Assembly: GCA_015501055.1 (NCBI GenBank)
Contig: JADNYV010000093.1
Span: 1 to 64,000 of the forward strand
From: Mucidula mucida
Lineage: Eukaryota; Basidiomycota; Agaricomycetes; Agaricales; Physalacriaceae
DNA: 64,000 nucleotides
Reading direction: 5' to 3'
The notes beneath the pieces are model-generated. The model worked only from the letters and a program-made list of their open reading frames with translations. It made no database searches and was not told where the DNA came from. Positions 10,133 through 23,000 of this stretch are shown in pieces. Each line of letters begins with the position of its first letter. Position 1 is the first letter of the stretch. The position numbers and the translations under genes are program-made.

Positions 10133-11976
10133 GGTCGTCCCACAAAGCTAAGAGTGACGAGTCCACAATTGCGGTGTTTGACGCTTATCGTGTTTAATCT
10201 AAACACCAATCAGGAGGAAAGCTGGTAAAACACGTCAGAACAGACGGCGCGTTCAGTTCAAATGTGTGGGACACGTACTTCAAATCCCACGGCATCATCC
10301 ATGAGATATCTGCGCCATATTCGTCTGTGCAGAACGGTCTTGCAGAGCGCGCCATCCGCACCATCACCAAGGATGTGCGCACTGCTCTGTCTGAATCTGG
10401 TTTACCCCACTCATACTGGGCCGCCGCTGCTGCCGCTGCCGTCTATCCACGAAACCTCATGCCGACTAGTCGTCATCCAGACCGTATTCCCGTTGCGATG
10501 TTTGAGGGAAAGTGCATGCCCGTTAGTGTGGCACATTTGCGTGTCTGGGGAAGTTATTGCACAGCTAAGACTCCCGTGGTCAATGGTCAATGAGTTGATG
10601 GCGGAAGCAAACTAGAGACACGTGGTATTGATGCACAACTAAGCTTTGGATGCCGAAATGGAGATCCACCCCCAAAAAGGGACTTGGAGTCTTGGTGTTC
10701 CTCCTCCCAATACAAACATCATGGATTCCAAGTGGGTCTATGATGTGAAGAAGGATGGGGAAGGTGCCTGGCGACGTGACAAGGCACACCTAATTGGTAA
10801 AGGTTTTACTCAGATTCTCGGTATTGACTACAACGAGACGTGGGCAGCAGTTGCGCGTCTTGAGTCCATTCGAATGACGGCTGCCATTGCAGTGGAGTTG
10901 GGGCTCCACATTTGGCAGGTCAACTTTGAGGTGGCATACTTAAACAGCGACACAACGGAAGAGATCTGGATGAAGCAGCCAAATGGATATGTGTCTCCAG
11001 GAAAGGAGAAGGAGGCATGTGGGTTGCTGAAGACAATTTATGGCATGATGCAGGGCGGGCACGACTGGTGGAAGACATTGAAGGCTACGTTCTCTGATCT
11101 TGACTATGTCGTGTCACGAGCTGATCCATGTGTTTGCGTCAAGTGGACGGACACAGGCTATACAATTACGGATACATACATGGACAACATCTGGGGCGCA
11201 TCAACAACGGCTGAGGAAGCAACAAGACGGAAGGAAGAGTTGGCAAAGATTTGGGACATAAAGGACGTGGCAGGACAGAACCAGTTGCTGGGAATGAAGG
11301 TTGTACAGGACTTGGAGGCCAGTACCATCACTCTCTCGCAGTGCGCTTACTTCCAAAAGGTCCTAGTTGATCACAACTTGGAAGACATCCAATGCCGCTC
11401 TACTCCTCTTCTCATCGGCCTGAAGCTCACCTCAGCAATGTCACCAACGACTGAGTTTGAGCGGAAGGAAATGGAGGACAAGCCATACAAGCGGTTACTT
11501 GGATGTGTGATGTGGGGGCAACTTGCCGCTCGTCCCGACTTGTCATACGCCGTTAGCGTGCTTTCCCGCTCCCAAACTAATCCTGGAATGGAACATTGGC
11601 GTGCGCTCCTCCACACTGTTGGTTACATCGCAAACACGCTCGGCTATGGTCTGCTTTATCAACGAGGTGGCAGCATCAAACCTGAAGGTTGGGTTGACGC
11701 GGATCTTGCAGGATGCAAGGATACCAGCCGCTCAACGGCAGGACATGTCTTCGTCATGGCAGGCGCACCGGTCAGTTGGAGTTCCAAGCGTCAGGAAACG
11801 GTTGCAAACTCTACGGTTGAGGCGGAGTACATCATGTTGGCGCGTGCATTGCAGCAGATGAAATGAATGTTTGCATGGTTGAGTGAGGCCAACGTCCCAC
11901 AGGTGTTCCCCGGGATTATCAATGGCAATAACCGCGGCTCGCAGGACCTCACCAAGACAACTCACAACCACTCGAA
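10133..11976 (+). pseudogene. Ty1/copia pol: integrase C-terminal part, reverse transcriptase, RNase H (3' part lies at 61571)
   Basis: Copia integrase blocks HEISAPYSSVQNGLAERAIRT and HLRVWGSYC are followed at 10646-11866 by a copia reverse transcriptase (SKWVYDVKKD, GFTQILGIDYNETWAAVARL) and RNase H (WSSKRQETVANSTVEAEY). The catalytic YVDD box reads YMDN, so the second Asp is lost. A TGA at 11864-11866 interrupts RNase H. The sequence then stops at 11976 inside an ACTCGAA heptamer. The next residues of the same RNase H frame appear 49.6 kb away at 61571, directly after a hAT terminus. The 5' LTR, gag, protease and integrase N terminus are missing. Confidence 0.88.
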
Positions 11977-12139
11977 CTTTCATCTGTGTGTTTGACGTGT
12001 GTATGACATGAGTACGGCTTTGGTAATAAAAAGGAGTATGATCAATGACAAAACAGATGATGAAACAGTTTGTTGATAAGACAAGCCCGGATAAGATATG
12101 ATGAGATGTGAAAATGTAAAAATATGGTAATTCATAACA
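11977..12139 (-). repeat. Gypsy LTR fragment (first ~160 bp of the LTR)
   Basis: The reverse complement starts TGTTATGAATTACC and follows the gypsy LTR to just past the point where hAT interrupts the G2 LTR. It is fused directly to the broken end of copia. It therefore resembles the missing outer half of the hAT-interrupted LTR. Confidence 0.75.
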
Positions 12140-13670
12140 GTAGTGTGGATTGCGTCATGGGGTGAAGGACAGGTGACAGGCTATGCTAATGGGCTATACC
12201 TGGATCAGGCCCGGGCTAAGGCAGTGCAGACCAGACCCGGAGCATGTGATATGTAATAATAAAAGAGTGTGGTGTTGATGCAATGATGAAATGATGGAAT
12301 GGACTGAGGTGGGGGCAACAGAATAGAGGCAATTCATGACAGTTAGCAAGTACTCTTAGTCTGGAATGATGCTACTTGTTTTTTCTTTTTGCTTAAAAAT
12401 GGGCGTGAGTGCCGGGCATGGAAGACAGAGGGAGGTTCAATTAATTTCTGCTTGAACTTTTTTGCTTTCCAAGCCTGGAACAGCTTTGTGTATTTTACTG
12501 AAACCATTGCTTTTTCTAGGTTGAGGTGCTTCTCTGGTGCTCATCCCCGTGGGCTAGAGATGGGAAAGAGAGCCAAATGACTGCAAGTCCAAACCTTTTG
12601 TATAGAGTCTTTTTTGTGTGTACTGAAGGCAACTTAAAGTGATGTCTTGACTGGCTGGCCCCTTGTCCTAACGGAAATGATGCCTTGTCAAACTGACATA
12701 GTCGCCTAGTGCTTCCTTAGGTTGGCTTATTTGACTTCCTTGGGTGTGCCCATCCTCGGCTTTTCTTTGTTTAACGACTTGTGGCACCTCAATAGCAAAG
12801 ACCACGTGTCCTATTGGACTGGCATCTCCCTTGACTTAAACAAAACTGCAGATTAGCACTAGTAGTAGAAGTAGTAGGCTCTTGCACCTAGACTCAGAAA
12901 TGTATATCTCAGATTACAATGGTCATTCCTTATCCTCCCGGTTTGAACTTCATTGAAGGGTAGAGTGAGGATAGTCACCTCCACAATGAGTCCGCGCTGT
13001 ACTTAATACAATCCCACCACCTCTTTCGTGAGGTTACAAGTGTTGCAGTTCTACATTGAAGAAGCCTTGATAACACGCTCACTTGTCCTATTGCCGCTCT
13101 GTGTGTATGTTGTATGGATATGATGTAGATGACTGTGAGGTTCATGCAATCACCGCTTACTAGTACTTGGACCCATTCATTTCGGCAGTGCTTGAAGGCC
13201 ACTTGTCCTACCGGAACAGAGCCTCGTTCCAGAGTGATTTGTTTTTTTTTGGGTCTAGGTGGAAAATGAGAGCGCCACATGCCCCCATGAATGCAAGGAG
13301 CGTATGGTGGCTGCATATATAGTAGTTGCCCAAATGAGCTTTATAACTGTTGCCCGTCTCTCTTGCGGTCACGGGTGTTGAGTAATCTACTGTCATTGAT
13401 GACATTATTGTGGACACGAATCAAGCCTAGTTGTCCTATCAGAATGAACGGCGCCTTGAGTTGGAACTATATGTACTTTTTTGAGGTTGCTTCACCAATA
13501 CAGGGAAAGAGAGCTTTTCTGGGCGCCTTGTCTTGACGGAAACGGGCTGGAACCATGTATCACTAGAAAGGCAGACCTTTTGTTTCGTGGGTCTGTTTGT
13601 TGCATGACAGGCGTGCCCTCGCGCTTCCTTGTGGGCACAACTTTGCCTTGTCAACTTTTTAATCAAGGCG
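12140..13670. other. No convincing gene; short dispersed repeats
   Basis: No open frame here has splice support or recognisable motifs. A short motif CTTGTCCTA plus CGGAA-like sequence recurs (near 12660, 13203, 13428). A longer version at 13428-13490 resembles 32246-32305. These may be remains of a small interspersed element. Confidence 0.4.
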
Positions 13671-13924
13671 ACCAGACACTTACCGCAGCAAGCAATAGAG
13701 GCGCCAACCCACATCCTAAGTTGTCAAGAGAAGTTGATGCCATACTACCCTGTATATAGTCAGAGGATAACAATGGCAGGTTTGTTGCACAAAGACCAGT
13801 CAACGACAACTACAACCAAAAATGACATGACCGCACCTTTTTATCCAATTTGCCTCTTTCTTCCATCACTTACCACAACACCTTTATCAGTTTATCATCG
13901 CCATAATCATGTAATCATTGCCGC

Positions 13925-14998
13925 TAAACATCAGCACCAGAGCAGTGTTTACTTCGCCCCAAGACTTGGCTCTACTGTCATCCAAAGATCTCTTCGTCAG
14001 TTAGGACAGACATGCTCATATATTCATTTCCTAACAGTCTCTACAGCTTGATAACTACGAATACTGCTGGGGTCTCCAGCAACAGCAAGGTGAATTGAAT
14101 CCATACTTGAAAGGATCTGCCAACCATGTCCGTGGAAATTTTATACATGCTCTTTTTTACCGCCTCCTTACATGTAAGGACAGTCCAACCCTCTCTGAAG
14201 GCAGGGTTGAAGGCTGGAAGAATTATTCTTCTCCCCTCAGAGGAAATCATAACAGCACTCACGACGCTTCAAGCATCCAATGGACATTTGCGACTTGAGG
14301 ATCACGAAAGGTTTCCAATGGTTGGTGCATTTCTTCATCTCGTTCGTCAAGTATTTATGAGGTCTTATCCAGAATATGCCTTTTGGTGTCTACTAATACC
14401 GTGTTATCACCCTTGCCAGGCAAATGTTGCTCTTCAGTCGCGACACCTCAACAAAAAAGATTTCCGCCCTCAGCAAAATGTCTTCACCCATTGTACCCTG
14501 CAATCTTCATCCATACTTTGTCATCACCCATGCTTCTGATGCTATTGGGGATTATTGTAAATCCATGGATCCCAAACTTTACGGAATACTCACTGGCATC
14601 TCGATAGCATGGGCACCTCAACCATACCTCAAATTCTATGCCGGCAGCTACGAGGGTGAATTTGGTCGCCCTGGTTCCCTCCAAAATTCTGTTGATAATA
14701 CCCCCTCATTTCTTCTCCTTCCCCGTTTGGCTCAACATTGTCCAGCAACTCTAAGCCCGCCCCAAAGAGATCTCACTCATCCTCGCCTGGTACTAAGCCA
14801 GAGGGCATTGATATAGGCAACTGGGTGGCGCACTGCAACAGCACAGCATTTGAAACACCAGAGGATGATTCAGCCGAGGTTGGGGGCTACGCTTCCATGG
14901 CCCGCTCCCTAGAGGACGTGATGAATGTAAAGCAGGGTGCCAAGGAGACTCCAGCATCCTTGCATAAACACAATCCAAAACGAAAATGTGACTGATAA
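13925..14998 (+). pseudogene. Unknown spliced gene family, copy 1 (decayed)
   Basis: This is one of three copies in the window (also 25745-26809 and 63478-64000). Blocks: LALLSSKDLF, then after a putative intron LDNYEYCWGL and GELNPYLKGSANHVR, then RIILLPSEEIITAL and ASNGHLRLEDHERF, then NLHPYFVITHASDAIGDY, GISIAWAPQPYLKFYAGSY and a Ser/Lys-rich tail ending KRKCD. Compared with copy 2 the start ATG reads ACC and the second intron donor (G/GTCAGT) is replaced by GGAAAT. I do not recognise the family. The shared sequence with copy 2 begins upstream near 13670, so a whole segment with promoter was duplicated. Confidence 0.6.
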
Positions 14999-14999
14999 A

Positions 15000-15426
15000 T
15001 GGACTTGGGTCGGTGATGGAGGAATTCAGAACATACAGTAACAGTGGTACTGCTGTACGATCCGCTGGATCTTCACAAGCTTGGAAAGAAGGTTGTGATA
15101 TTTTGTGAACCTGGGGGGACAGTGCCTCTTGCGTATCCAACAATGGTTGGTAGTAGACCCGCAAGTTTGCATTTGACAGGCCAATCTGCATTGTTAGGAG
15201 AGAGCGACACCCTAGGATGCCCTGGAAACAACTGACTGCGCGCGCCGTACAAAACCAGTACTGGCAGATATTACTTCTTGTATACTCTCAATTATGTCAA
15301 TGTATTTCGTTCATACAGTATGATCCTTATTGTCCGCGTATTGTTTGATGCGGTGGCTCTGGGCCTCTGGCGTGATGCAAATCCGGCTCGAGCCCATTCA
15401 GACTCCGCCCTAAGTGCTTGGGGCTG
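15000..15426. other. No feature supported
   Basis: I see only short overlapping frames without motif or splice support. Confidence 0.4.
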
Positions 15427-15646
15427 TCAAAAATCTGAATCCTCTGGTATCCCAAAGTCAGATGCCTTTGGTTCTGACCCAGGATGTTTACGGCGGTTCC
15501 CGACTGCCGCCGCCACTTTTCCCGCGCAGTCGTTGATCCACTGTGTGAGGCTCTTTGATTGATTGTTGAAGGTCTCTTGGTACATGTAGTCCCCAATCCT
15601 CTTCATCTTCATCTCATCAACTGTGATGAAGGTGGCTCTCTTTATC
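15427..15646 (-). pseudogene. Fragment of an unknown gene
   Basis: A minus-strand frame reads CLIKRATFITVDEMKMKRIG then DYMYQETFNNQSKSLTQW and WINDCAGKVAAAVG, ending at 15427. It has amphipathic, protein-like composition but a TAG lies just upstream in frame and no clear first exon was found. Function unknown; it may be a remnant of a transposon-borne or host gene. Confidence 0.35.
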
Positions 15647-16214
15647 AGACACTCACCAGCTCCCTAGACTCTCCAGCTTCAACTTGAACACTAGGTTCAA
15701 CAAAATGTCCGGTGGAGGCCGCCGAGTGACATGTTGCCCAAAGTGTGTCAAAAAGACCTTGCAATATCTCAGTCTCCAATTATCATAATTGGTCTTCTAC
15801 TTTGCCTCTGCTGCTTTCCACACCTTCAAAGCGGCATTAAATTTCTTTGACTGTCTTTCCCGCTCTTCCTCATGCCTTCTCTTTTTCTCTTCAGTGGGTG
15901 GTGTAGGGCAAGACCTACTCGAGGGTTGACCACAGGAAATCACCCTGTTTGACTCCATGGCCCCGCCGGCGGGGAAGCATTGTTTTCTGGGACATGGCAG
16001 GTATTATTTCCATATAAATGTCCAGCAGTGCACAATAGTCAACAAGTTTCTTGTTATCGTTATTCAGAGAGCCGCAGATTTGATGAGATCATGATGTACG
16101 TTGTTCAGTGAACAATAAATTCAACCTCTTGGTAAGCTCCAATGTTGTACTAATCTGTGACGTTCGGAAGCTATATCATGTACCATGTTCTCCTGCGGAA
16201 GAGAAAGGAAAGAG
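15647..16214. other. No feature supported
   Basis: Apart from short frames without conserved motifs, nothing is recognisable. Confidence 0.4.
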
Positions 16215-16466
16215 ATTACTGTAGCGTTTCGATCGTAACTTCACAGCCTGTGACCCATTATGGTCTGAAGTTACAGCGAACAGCTTCACAGACCCTTAAA
16301 TTGCCTTTTTTGGACAGTTCCGCTTATAGCGGGACCTGAAATTTCCTTATTTGGAGGCTCGTGCCTGACCAAAGTGGTCCGTGACCTGTTATGATGTATA
16401 TATAGCTTCACTTCAAAGACCCCCGTGACCCGTTATGTGAATTTGCGGTCAAAACGCTACAGTAAT
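16215..16466. mobile_element. MITE-like element with 15-bp perfect terminal inverted repeats
   Basis: ATTACTGTAGCGTTT at 16215-16229 is mirrored exactly by AAACGCTACAGTAAT at 16452-16466. Taking CTGTAGCGTTT as the terminus leaves TA on each side, as in Tc1/mariner-type insertions. The interior is non-coding and contains three copies of a GTGACCYRTTATG motif. It lies between the unknown fragments and the DUF6535 pseudogene. Confidence 0.65.
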
Positions 16467-16611
16467 AACATTCGCTACTGTACATAGATTTTCTATTCTA
16501 CACGGACATAATCATGTGTGCCCTCATTACTCCGGGTGCTCCGTTTGTGTAAGTACACGTGCGAAGGCACCTGCAGCAAGCCTGGTACAGTGGCAGTGAT
16601 CTAGTTGAATA

Positions 16612-17942
16612 TCAATGATCTACAGGCAATGTTATAACAAGGAAACATACCTGTATGTGATGCGAAGGCTTGTGGGATAGTGGGGTCAATTTCAGCAGTT
16701 CAGCGGATAGCTTGTGGAAAGGCTCATAAAACAATGTCTGACTCTCTGAATACAGATGCCGGGGAGGATAGTTAAGCTGACAGCGGTAGAATGTTTTGGT
16801 TTCTTGAGATTGAAGGAATTCTTGCATGTCAATCAAGCACGACATCCAGAGGTGACCTGGAATGTGGCCAACCAGGATACGGAGGGTTCTATGCCGTTCA
16901 ACGTCAGCAAGGATGAGAAGCTTACAGAGCGTGAGAAGATTTTCACGCTGGTGGATATACTCTAGGACTTGATTGTGCACTCGCCCGCCAATTGCATCAA
17001 TTCCCGTGATGAACGCAGCTGCCACAAAACAGTAAGAACTATGTGTCTCCTTTTGGTATTTGTAGGGATCCTCCTGAAACCATTTATGAGCTATAGTCTT
17101 CAGCCAGGCTTTAGTGCAAAGCTCGGAGTAGAGGCTTAATAGGAGTTGCGTGCACCACAGCTGTGCATTAGCTTCCAGCGCACCCGCAATGAGCGGGCCA
17201 AATGCATGCCATTCCGGTTCACCAGTAAAGATTATTCGAGTAATGCAAGAAGCGACATCGTCTGTCATCCAGGTCACATAATCATCATGAAGCGACAGGG
17301 ATAAAATCAAGGTCCTGAAGAGGGCATGCAGAACGTTCATTCTGTCCCGAGTGCATATCACTTCGGAGGACTGAAAAGTCATGTCGACAATGTGTTTTAA
17401 TGCAAGGAATGTCGCGCAAAGCATGTCGCGGTTATGAAGATACACTGCATCAAAACCCTCAATGCCGAGGTTTTCGTGAACACATTGAAGAGCTTGGGCA
17501 AACAGAGATACTTCATTTGATTCGGAACTCATACTTTGGATGGAAGTCGACTGCAGCATTGCGAGACACAGGCAAATATTGGATGGAACAGCCTCATAGA
17601 CCTCGTTGGTACATAACAACGAATACGCAAAGTTGTAAAGAACTACTGAAAGCAATGGTATCATAAAATTCTGGACCGTGTGACTGAAGAATATAGGTTC
17701 AGTAGTGGCGCTCTCCTGCGTTAACCTTGAATCGAATACAAGATTGAAGTACGACCCGCAGAAGTGATCCAGCCGGTAAGCGAGGAACGCCAGAGTGTAT
17801 ACCTCATCCCCTGACCCACAGCGTCTGGCACAAGAGAGACACCAATGATAGGCAAGGAACCAGGACAAAAACTTCTGCCAAGTCGAGGAGTATTCTAAGC
17901 CCCCGTCAAGCCAATTGAAACCTGTGTCACCAAACGACATTG
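16612..17942 (-). pseudogene. DUF6535-family paralogue, C-terminal part (split by gypsy G1)
   Basis: About 443 codons remain open on minus. They align with the C-terminal half of the intact gene at 28054-31289: NWLDGGLEYSSTWQKFLSWF pairs with DWLDIGSETSPVWQEFLTCF, and LWMSCLIDMQEFL with LWMSCLIEMRKFL. The upstream part of the same gene continues at 24294 on the other side of G1. The 5-bp CATTG duplication brackets the insertion, and deleting G1 plus one CATTG rejoins the frame (QAM/SFGDTG). No internal stop is visible in this half. The N-terminal DUF6535 domain is missing. Confidence 0.82.
17938..17942 (+). repeat. Target-site duplication CATTG, left of G1
   Basis: This matches 24294-24298 exactly, proving G1 is a single insertion event. 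Confidence 0.9.
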
Positions 17943-18471
17943 TGTTATGAATCGCCATATTTTCACATTTTCACATCTTATCATATCTTATCGGGAGCCT
18001 TGTCTTATCAACCAACGGACCGTTTCATCATCTGTTTCGTCACCGATCATACCCCTTTTCATTACCAAAGCCGTACTCATGTCGGACACACGCCCAACAC
18101 ATGGATGACATCATACATGCCGATACCTCATGGACTCCCTATTGTATACACACCGCCGACACTCGTAGCACACATGGTCGTTTCAGTATTATTACTTACA
18201 TGCAGTCACCACTCGTATTTAATGGTTTCACGGACTAGTAGCATACAGCACTGGGTCAAGGGCGTGGAGCATCCCTAGTGGAAACGCGTATGGACAAGGA
18301 GCTTCAAACACAGACTTACTAGTATATAAGCAGTAGTGTAGTATCATTGTACTTTAGTTCCGATCTCGTTTATACACCTGGACTAGCCTAGTCTTACGAA
18401 CGCGAACGCTTTCTCTTTCAGTTCTTGCTGTGGTACCTGGTTGAGTCTTGTGGCTTAGTCAGTCGCTAACA
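17943..18471 (+). repeat. G1 5' LTR
   Basis: 529 bp, closer in sequence to the G3 LTRs than to its own 3' LTR. Confidence 0.93.
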
Positions 18472-18485
18472 GAAGATCGGAACTA
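18323..18485 (+). promoter_or_regulatory. G1 LTR TATA box, transcript start region and self-primer site
   Basis: TATATAAG is at 18323-18330, TAGTTCCGATCT at 18355-18366 (32 nt downstream) and its exact complement AGATCGGAACTA at 18474-18485, two bases past the LTR. Confidence 0.72.
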
Positions 18486-19068
18486 CTTTCTACCACCTAC
18501 CACACATTCCTGATCGTCGATCAGCACTTCGCTGTTTGATCATCACACATTCCCCATCCCCTTTCCTGTTTACAGATCGACGGATTCCTAATTCCAGCGC
18601 ACGTCCGCATACGTGTGTATTGGTCCCAGTAGCGCCGGCTAACAGTTAGAGATAACTGCCTCGGGTGCTGGAAGTAGCCGCTCTCACGAGAACGAACTTT
18701 TGGCAGTTGCACTTCAGTGGGCGCTGTTTACGGGTCAACCCCCGTTCTCAGGAAAACTTTGGCTTACCTCACACCAGAGGGACGTCGGCTGGGCAATTGC
18801 GAACTTGTGACGAGCTCTTGGGCTCCGTAGATACGTAGTCAGTAGTCGGTAAAATAGCGTAGACAGTCACGATACTTACCTACTTTACTTACATTACGAT
18901 ACACACCATCATTCCCCACCCTACCAAGTCCTGGATTCTATTTCAGATCTAGGCGATCCCTCCCTATTCATCCAAACCTCTATTCCCTCACCTGTTTCAT
19001 CCAAATCTGCATCATCCATATCCCCATTTTCACCCTTTCACTCTTCAATCCCATCACCCCGATTCACC
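18486..19068 (+). other. G1 untranslated leader
   Basis: Non-coding leader between primer site and gag, C/T-rich towards its 3' end. It is conserved among G1, G3 and both inverted-repeat arms. Confidence 0.6.
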
Positions 19069-19983
19069 CTGTCTAGCAAAGCACCTGAGTCCAGTCATCA
19101 CGCCAATGCCAAACTCAAAGGCTGATCCCTTGTCAACAAGCCTTATGACTATGACGGGGACAAGACCAAATACAAGAGCTGGTGGCAATCAATGTTCACA
19201 TACATCCGTGACAAGAAGAACAACCTCACATCTGACTCCGAAAGGATCAATGTTGTTCTCTCCTATATCCGAGGAGATCATGTCAATGCATGGGTCCAGA
19301 ACTACACGGACCAGAACTTCAGTGAATCAGAAGAGGAATGGGAAGTCTCCTGGACACAGTTTAAGGAGCATTTGAAGGAGCAATTTGTGGATTCCAACCT
19401 TGCGTGAGATGTGCAAGATCAGATCGAACGGTTGCGCCAGGGGCAAGACACCGCTCAAGATTTCTTTCAGAAGTTCGAGGTCCTGCTTACTCAGGCGGAA
19501 TACTCGAAGGATGACGCATTTGTCGTGCGACTTCTCAAGACCAATGTCAACGAGAAGATCATTGACCAGATCTATGGCAGCCGAGATGGGTTGCCAAAGA
19601 AGTACAAGGATTGGAAGGCACAGATCATTCAGATCGATCAGCTATGGAGAAGGCAGGCGGCGAGCAAGAGGTCCGGCATGCAGGTCCAGCCCCAAGCTCC
19701 GCAGGCGGCTACATCGAGAGTCAACCCTACGAATCCACCCCCGACGCCAATCACACAACGAGATGCCACCGGCGTTACCTATGGAGGAGCCGGCAGGCCG
19801 ATGGACATCGACAATGCACGTTGAAGAGGACTTTGCTTCAGCTGTGGCGAACACGGCCACGTCAGCAGGTTCTGTCCAAAGAAGGGTCGACCCCAGACGA
19901 TTCGGGGTTTATGGACCGAGATGAATGACGAGGAGAAGAAGAAGCTGGCCTAAGAGTTGGGTTTTGCGAAGCTCCCGCAGTAG
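19069..19983 (+). pseudogene. G1 gag (degenerate)
   Basis: Same lesions as the left-arm gag: no start ATG, and TGA for CGA in the GRSL, LARDA and pre-knuckle positions. An additional TAA follows KKKLA. Capsid-like blocks and the CCHC knuckle (CFSCGEHGHVSRFC) are recognisable. Its product would be the structural protein of the virus-like particle. Confidence 0.85.
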
Positions 19984-20018
19984 ACGCAGTCCTGCCGGAG
20001 CAGTCATCAAGGGAAGGG

Positions 20019-23000
20019 TTGTCAGATGCAGAATTTATTTACAGTACGGGTACTGAAACAGCTAAAATATCATCGACGACTTCACCACCAAAACCTGCGA
20101 AAGAAAGATTTGAGCCAAATACGCCCGAGTGGATCGCACAACGGCTAAGAGAAGATGACGTGTTGAGAGCAGTGGGAATTCTGAGAGCATGGATGCCGGA
20201 GCGGAGAGAAAGAGAAGCGACGGAGGAGAAAGTGATGGCGATCAGAGCGTTGACGAAGGAAGCTGCGGTGGAAGTTGTGGCGGAGTTGAAAAAGTCAAGG
20301 AAGTACATTCGGGGAACAAAGGGGCAAGACATGAAACTCCGAGTAACCATAGAGAGCGTACACACAGGCTCTGAATGGGAAACGAGTGCCCTTCTTGACA
20401 GTGGAGCAACGGGTTCTTGTGTCAATAAAGAATTCGCCACAAAGATTAAGTTAGCCGTCACCAATCTTGGCAAAACAAGTATCTTTTTGGGGCTAGATTG
20501 GTTACGATATCACAACCCCACGATCAACTGGACGGAATCCACGTTGTCTTTTGATCGATGCCCAGACCGTTGCGGCTACCTACCCGAGTATAACTCGCCG
20601 AAAGATGAAGGAGAAGACGTAGAAGAGAAGTTGGAAGAGGGAGAGCGTTTGTTCTGGATGGACTGGGACAACTATCGCAAAAGCGGTGAAAAGCTGAGAT
20701 CACAACAGCCTTCATCCGCTGCTGCACCTTACATTGAGGAATTCTCCGATGTATTTAGCAAGGCGGACTTTGACAAGTTACCGGAGCGAAGACCCTGGGA
20801 TCACGCGATAGAACTTACGCCTGGTTCCAAACCGGTTGACTGCAAGGTCTATCCCCTTAGTCCATCCGAGCAGAAGGCACTAGACAAGTTCTTGGAGGAA
20901 AACATATGCACAGGACGCATACGGCCATCAATCTCACCCATGGCGTCACCATTCTTCTTTGTCAAGAAGAAGGACGGAAGTCTTCGGCCCGTACAGGATT
21001 ATCGGAAATTGAATGACATGACAATCAAGAACCGATACCCCTTGCCGTTGATTCAGGAGCTTATCGACAAGTTGAAGGGAGCAAAGGTTTTCACAAAGAT
21101 GGATGTCCGATGGGGTTACAATAACATCCGGATCAAAGAAGGTGATGAGTGGAAAGCAGTGTTTAGAACAAACCGAGGCCTGTTCGAGCCCTCAGTCATG
21201 TTCTTCGGACTTACAAACTCGCCGGCAACATTCCAATTGTTCATAAATCACATTCTGAAGGAGCTGATCGATGAAGGACATGTTATAGTTTACTTGGATG
21301 ACATACTTATCTTTACGAACACGTTGGAAGAACATAGGCATATCGTACGACGAGTATTAGAAATATTACAAGTAAATAAGTTGTATTTAAAACCCAAGAA
21401 ATGTAGTTTTGAGGCACATACTGTAGACTACTTAGGAGTTATTGTTGGAGGAGGAGAAGTGAAGATGGATCCGGCAAAAGTGGCCGTAGTGAAGGAATGG
21501 AAGGAGCCAACGAAGAAGAAGGAAGTACAGTCATTCCTGGGCTTCTGCAACTTCTACCGACGTTTCATCCGGGGATTTGCGGGAGTAGCAAAGCCATTGA
21601 CATCGCTAACCGGGAAGGGCGAGTGGGTTTGGGGCATGGAGCAGCACAAGGCGTTTGAGGAGTTGAAACGGAGGATGACGGAAGAACCCGTTCTGATTGT
21701 ACCACACGACGATGGCAAGTTTTGAGTCGAGGCGGACTCCTTGAACTATGCGAACGGGGCGGTTCTTTCCCAGTTTGTTGACGGAAAATGGAGACCAGTA
21801 GCCTTTCGGTCTCGCGCGCTGAACGAAGTAGAGCGCAATTATGAGATCTATGACAAAGAGATGATGGCAATTATGGACTCGATTGACAACTGGAGACAAT
21901 ATCTCCTTGGAGCAAAGGAAACGGTGGAGGTATTTACCGATCATCAAAACCTCCAGTACTTCCGGAAGCCACAGAAGTTGAATTGGAGGCAGGCGAGATG
22001 GGTTACGGAGTTGGCGGAGTATGACATACAGATTATTCACAAGCCGGGCAAGACGATGGGAAAAGCTGATGCCTTGTCAAGGATGACAGGCCTTGAGAAG
22101 GGGGAAAAAGATAACGAAAACATTGTTTTGCTAAAACCGGAGTTTTTTATATCACAAATTCAATTTTCTTTACATACAGTAGCTACACCGGAGGACGAAT
22201 TACTTAACAAAATTAAACAAAGAAAAGGAAACAAGGACAGATACGTACAAAAAGCATTAGAAAACAAAGAAAAAGGATGGAAAGAGAAGGAAAATGGACT
22301 TATTATATGGAAGATCATATTTACATACCGAAGGACAAGGAATTGCGGGGAAAAGTTATCGGAATGCATCACGATGCACAGCTTGCAGGGCATCCCGGAC
22401 AATACAAGACCCTCGAGCTGATCACACGTACCTATTGGTGGCCAGGAATTAGCCAAGACATCCGTGAATACATGGAAGGGTGTCAAAAATGCCAGGTCAC
22501 AAAGTCACATCGCACGAAGCCGGCTGCACCTCTTCATCCTATTGATGTGCCAAGCGAGCCATGGAAGATAGTAGGGACGGACATGATTGGAGCGCTGCCG
22601 GAATTGGGAGGATACAACACAATCAGCACGTTTGTGGACCATTTTACAAAGCAATTACACATCATACCGACACACACCACTCTGACGTCAGAAGGCATGG
22701 CTCGTATTTACCGCGATCGAATCTTCCCCATACATGGATTGCCGCGACAGATGATACACAATCGAGGTCCGCAATACCACTCGCGTTTCATGAAGGAGTT
22801 GTACCGGCTGTTGGGCATACAAGGAAACTTTACAACGGCGTATCATCCAGAGGCAAATGGGCAGACGGAACGGCTGAACCAAGAGATAGAACATTTCTTA
22901 CGGTTATTTGTCAACTACCATCAGAACGACTGGCACGAATGGCTACCCTCTGCTGAATTCGTTTACAACGATCGAGTTCACTCAGCGACCAAAGTCACTC

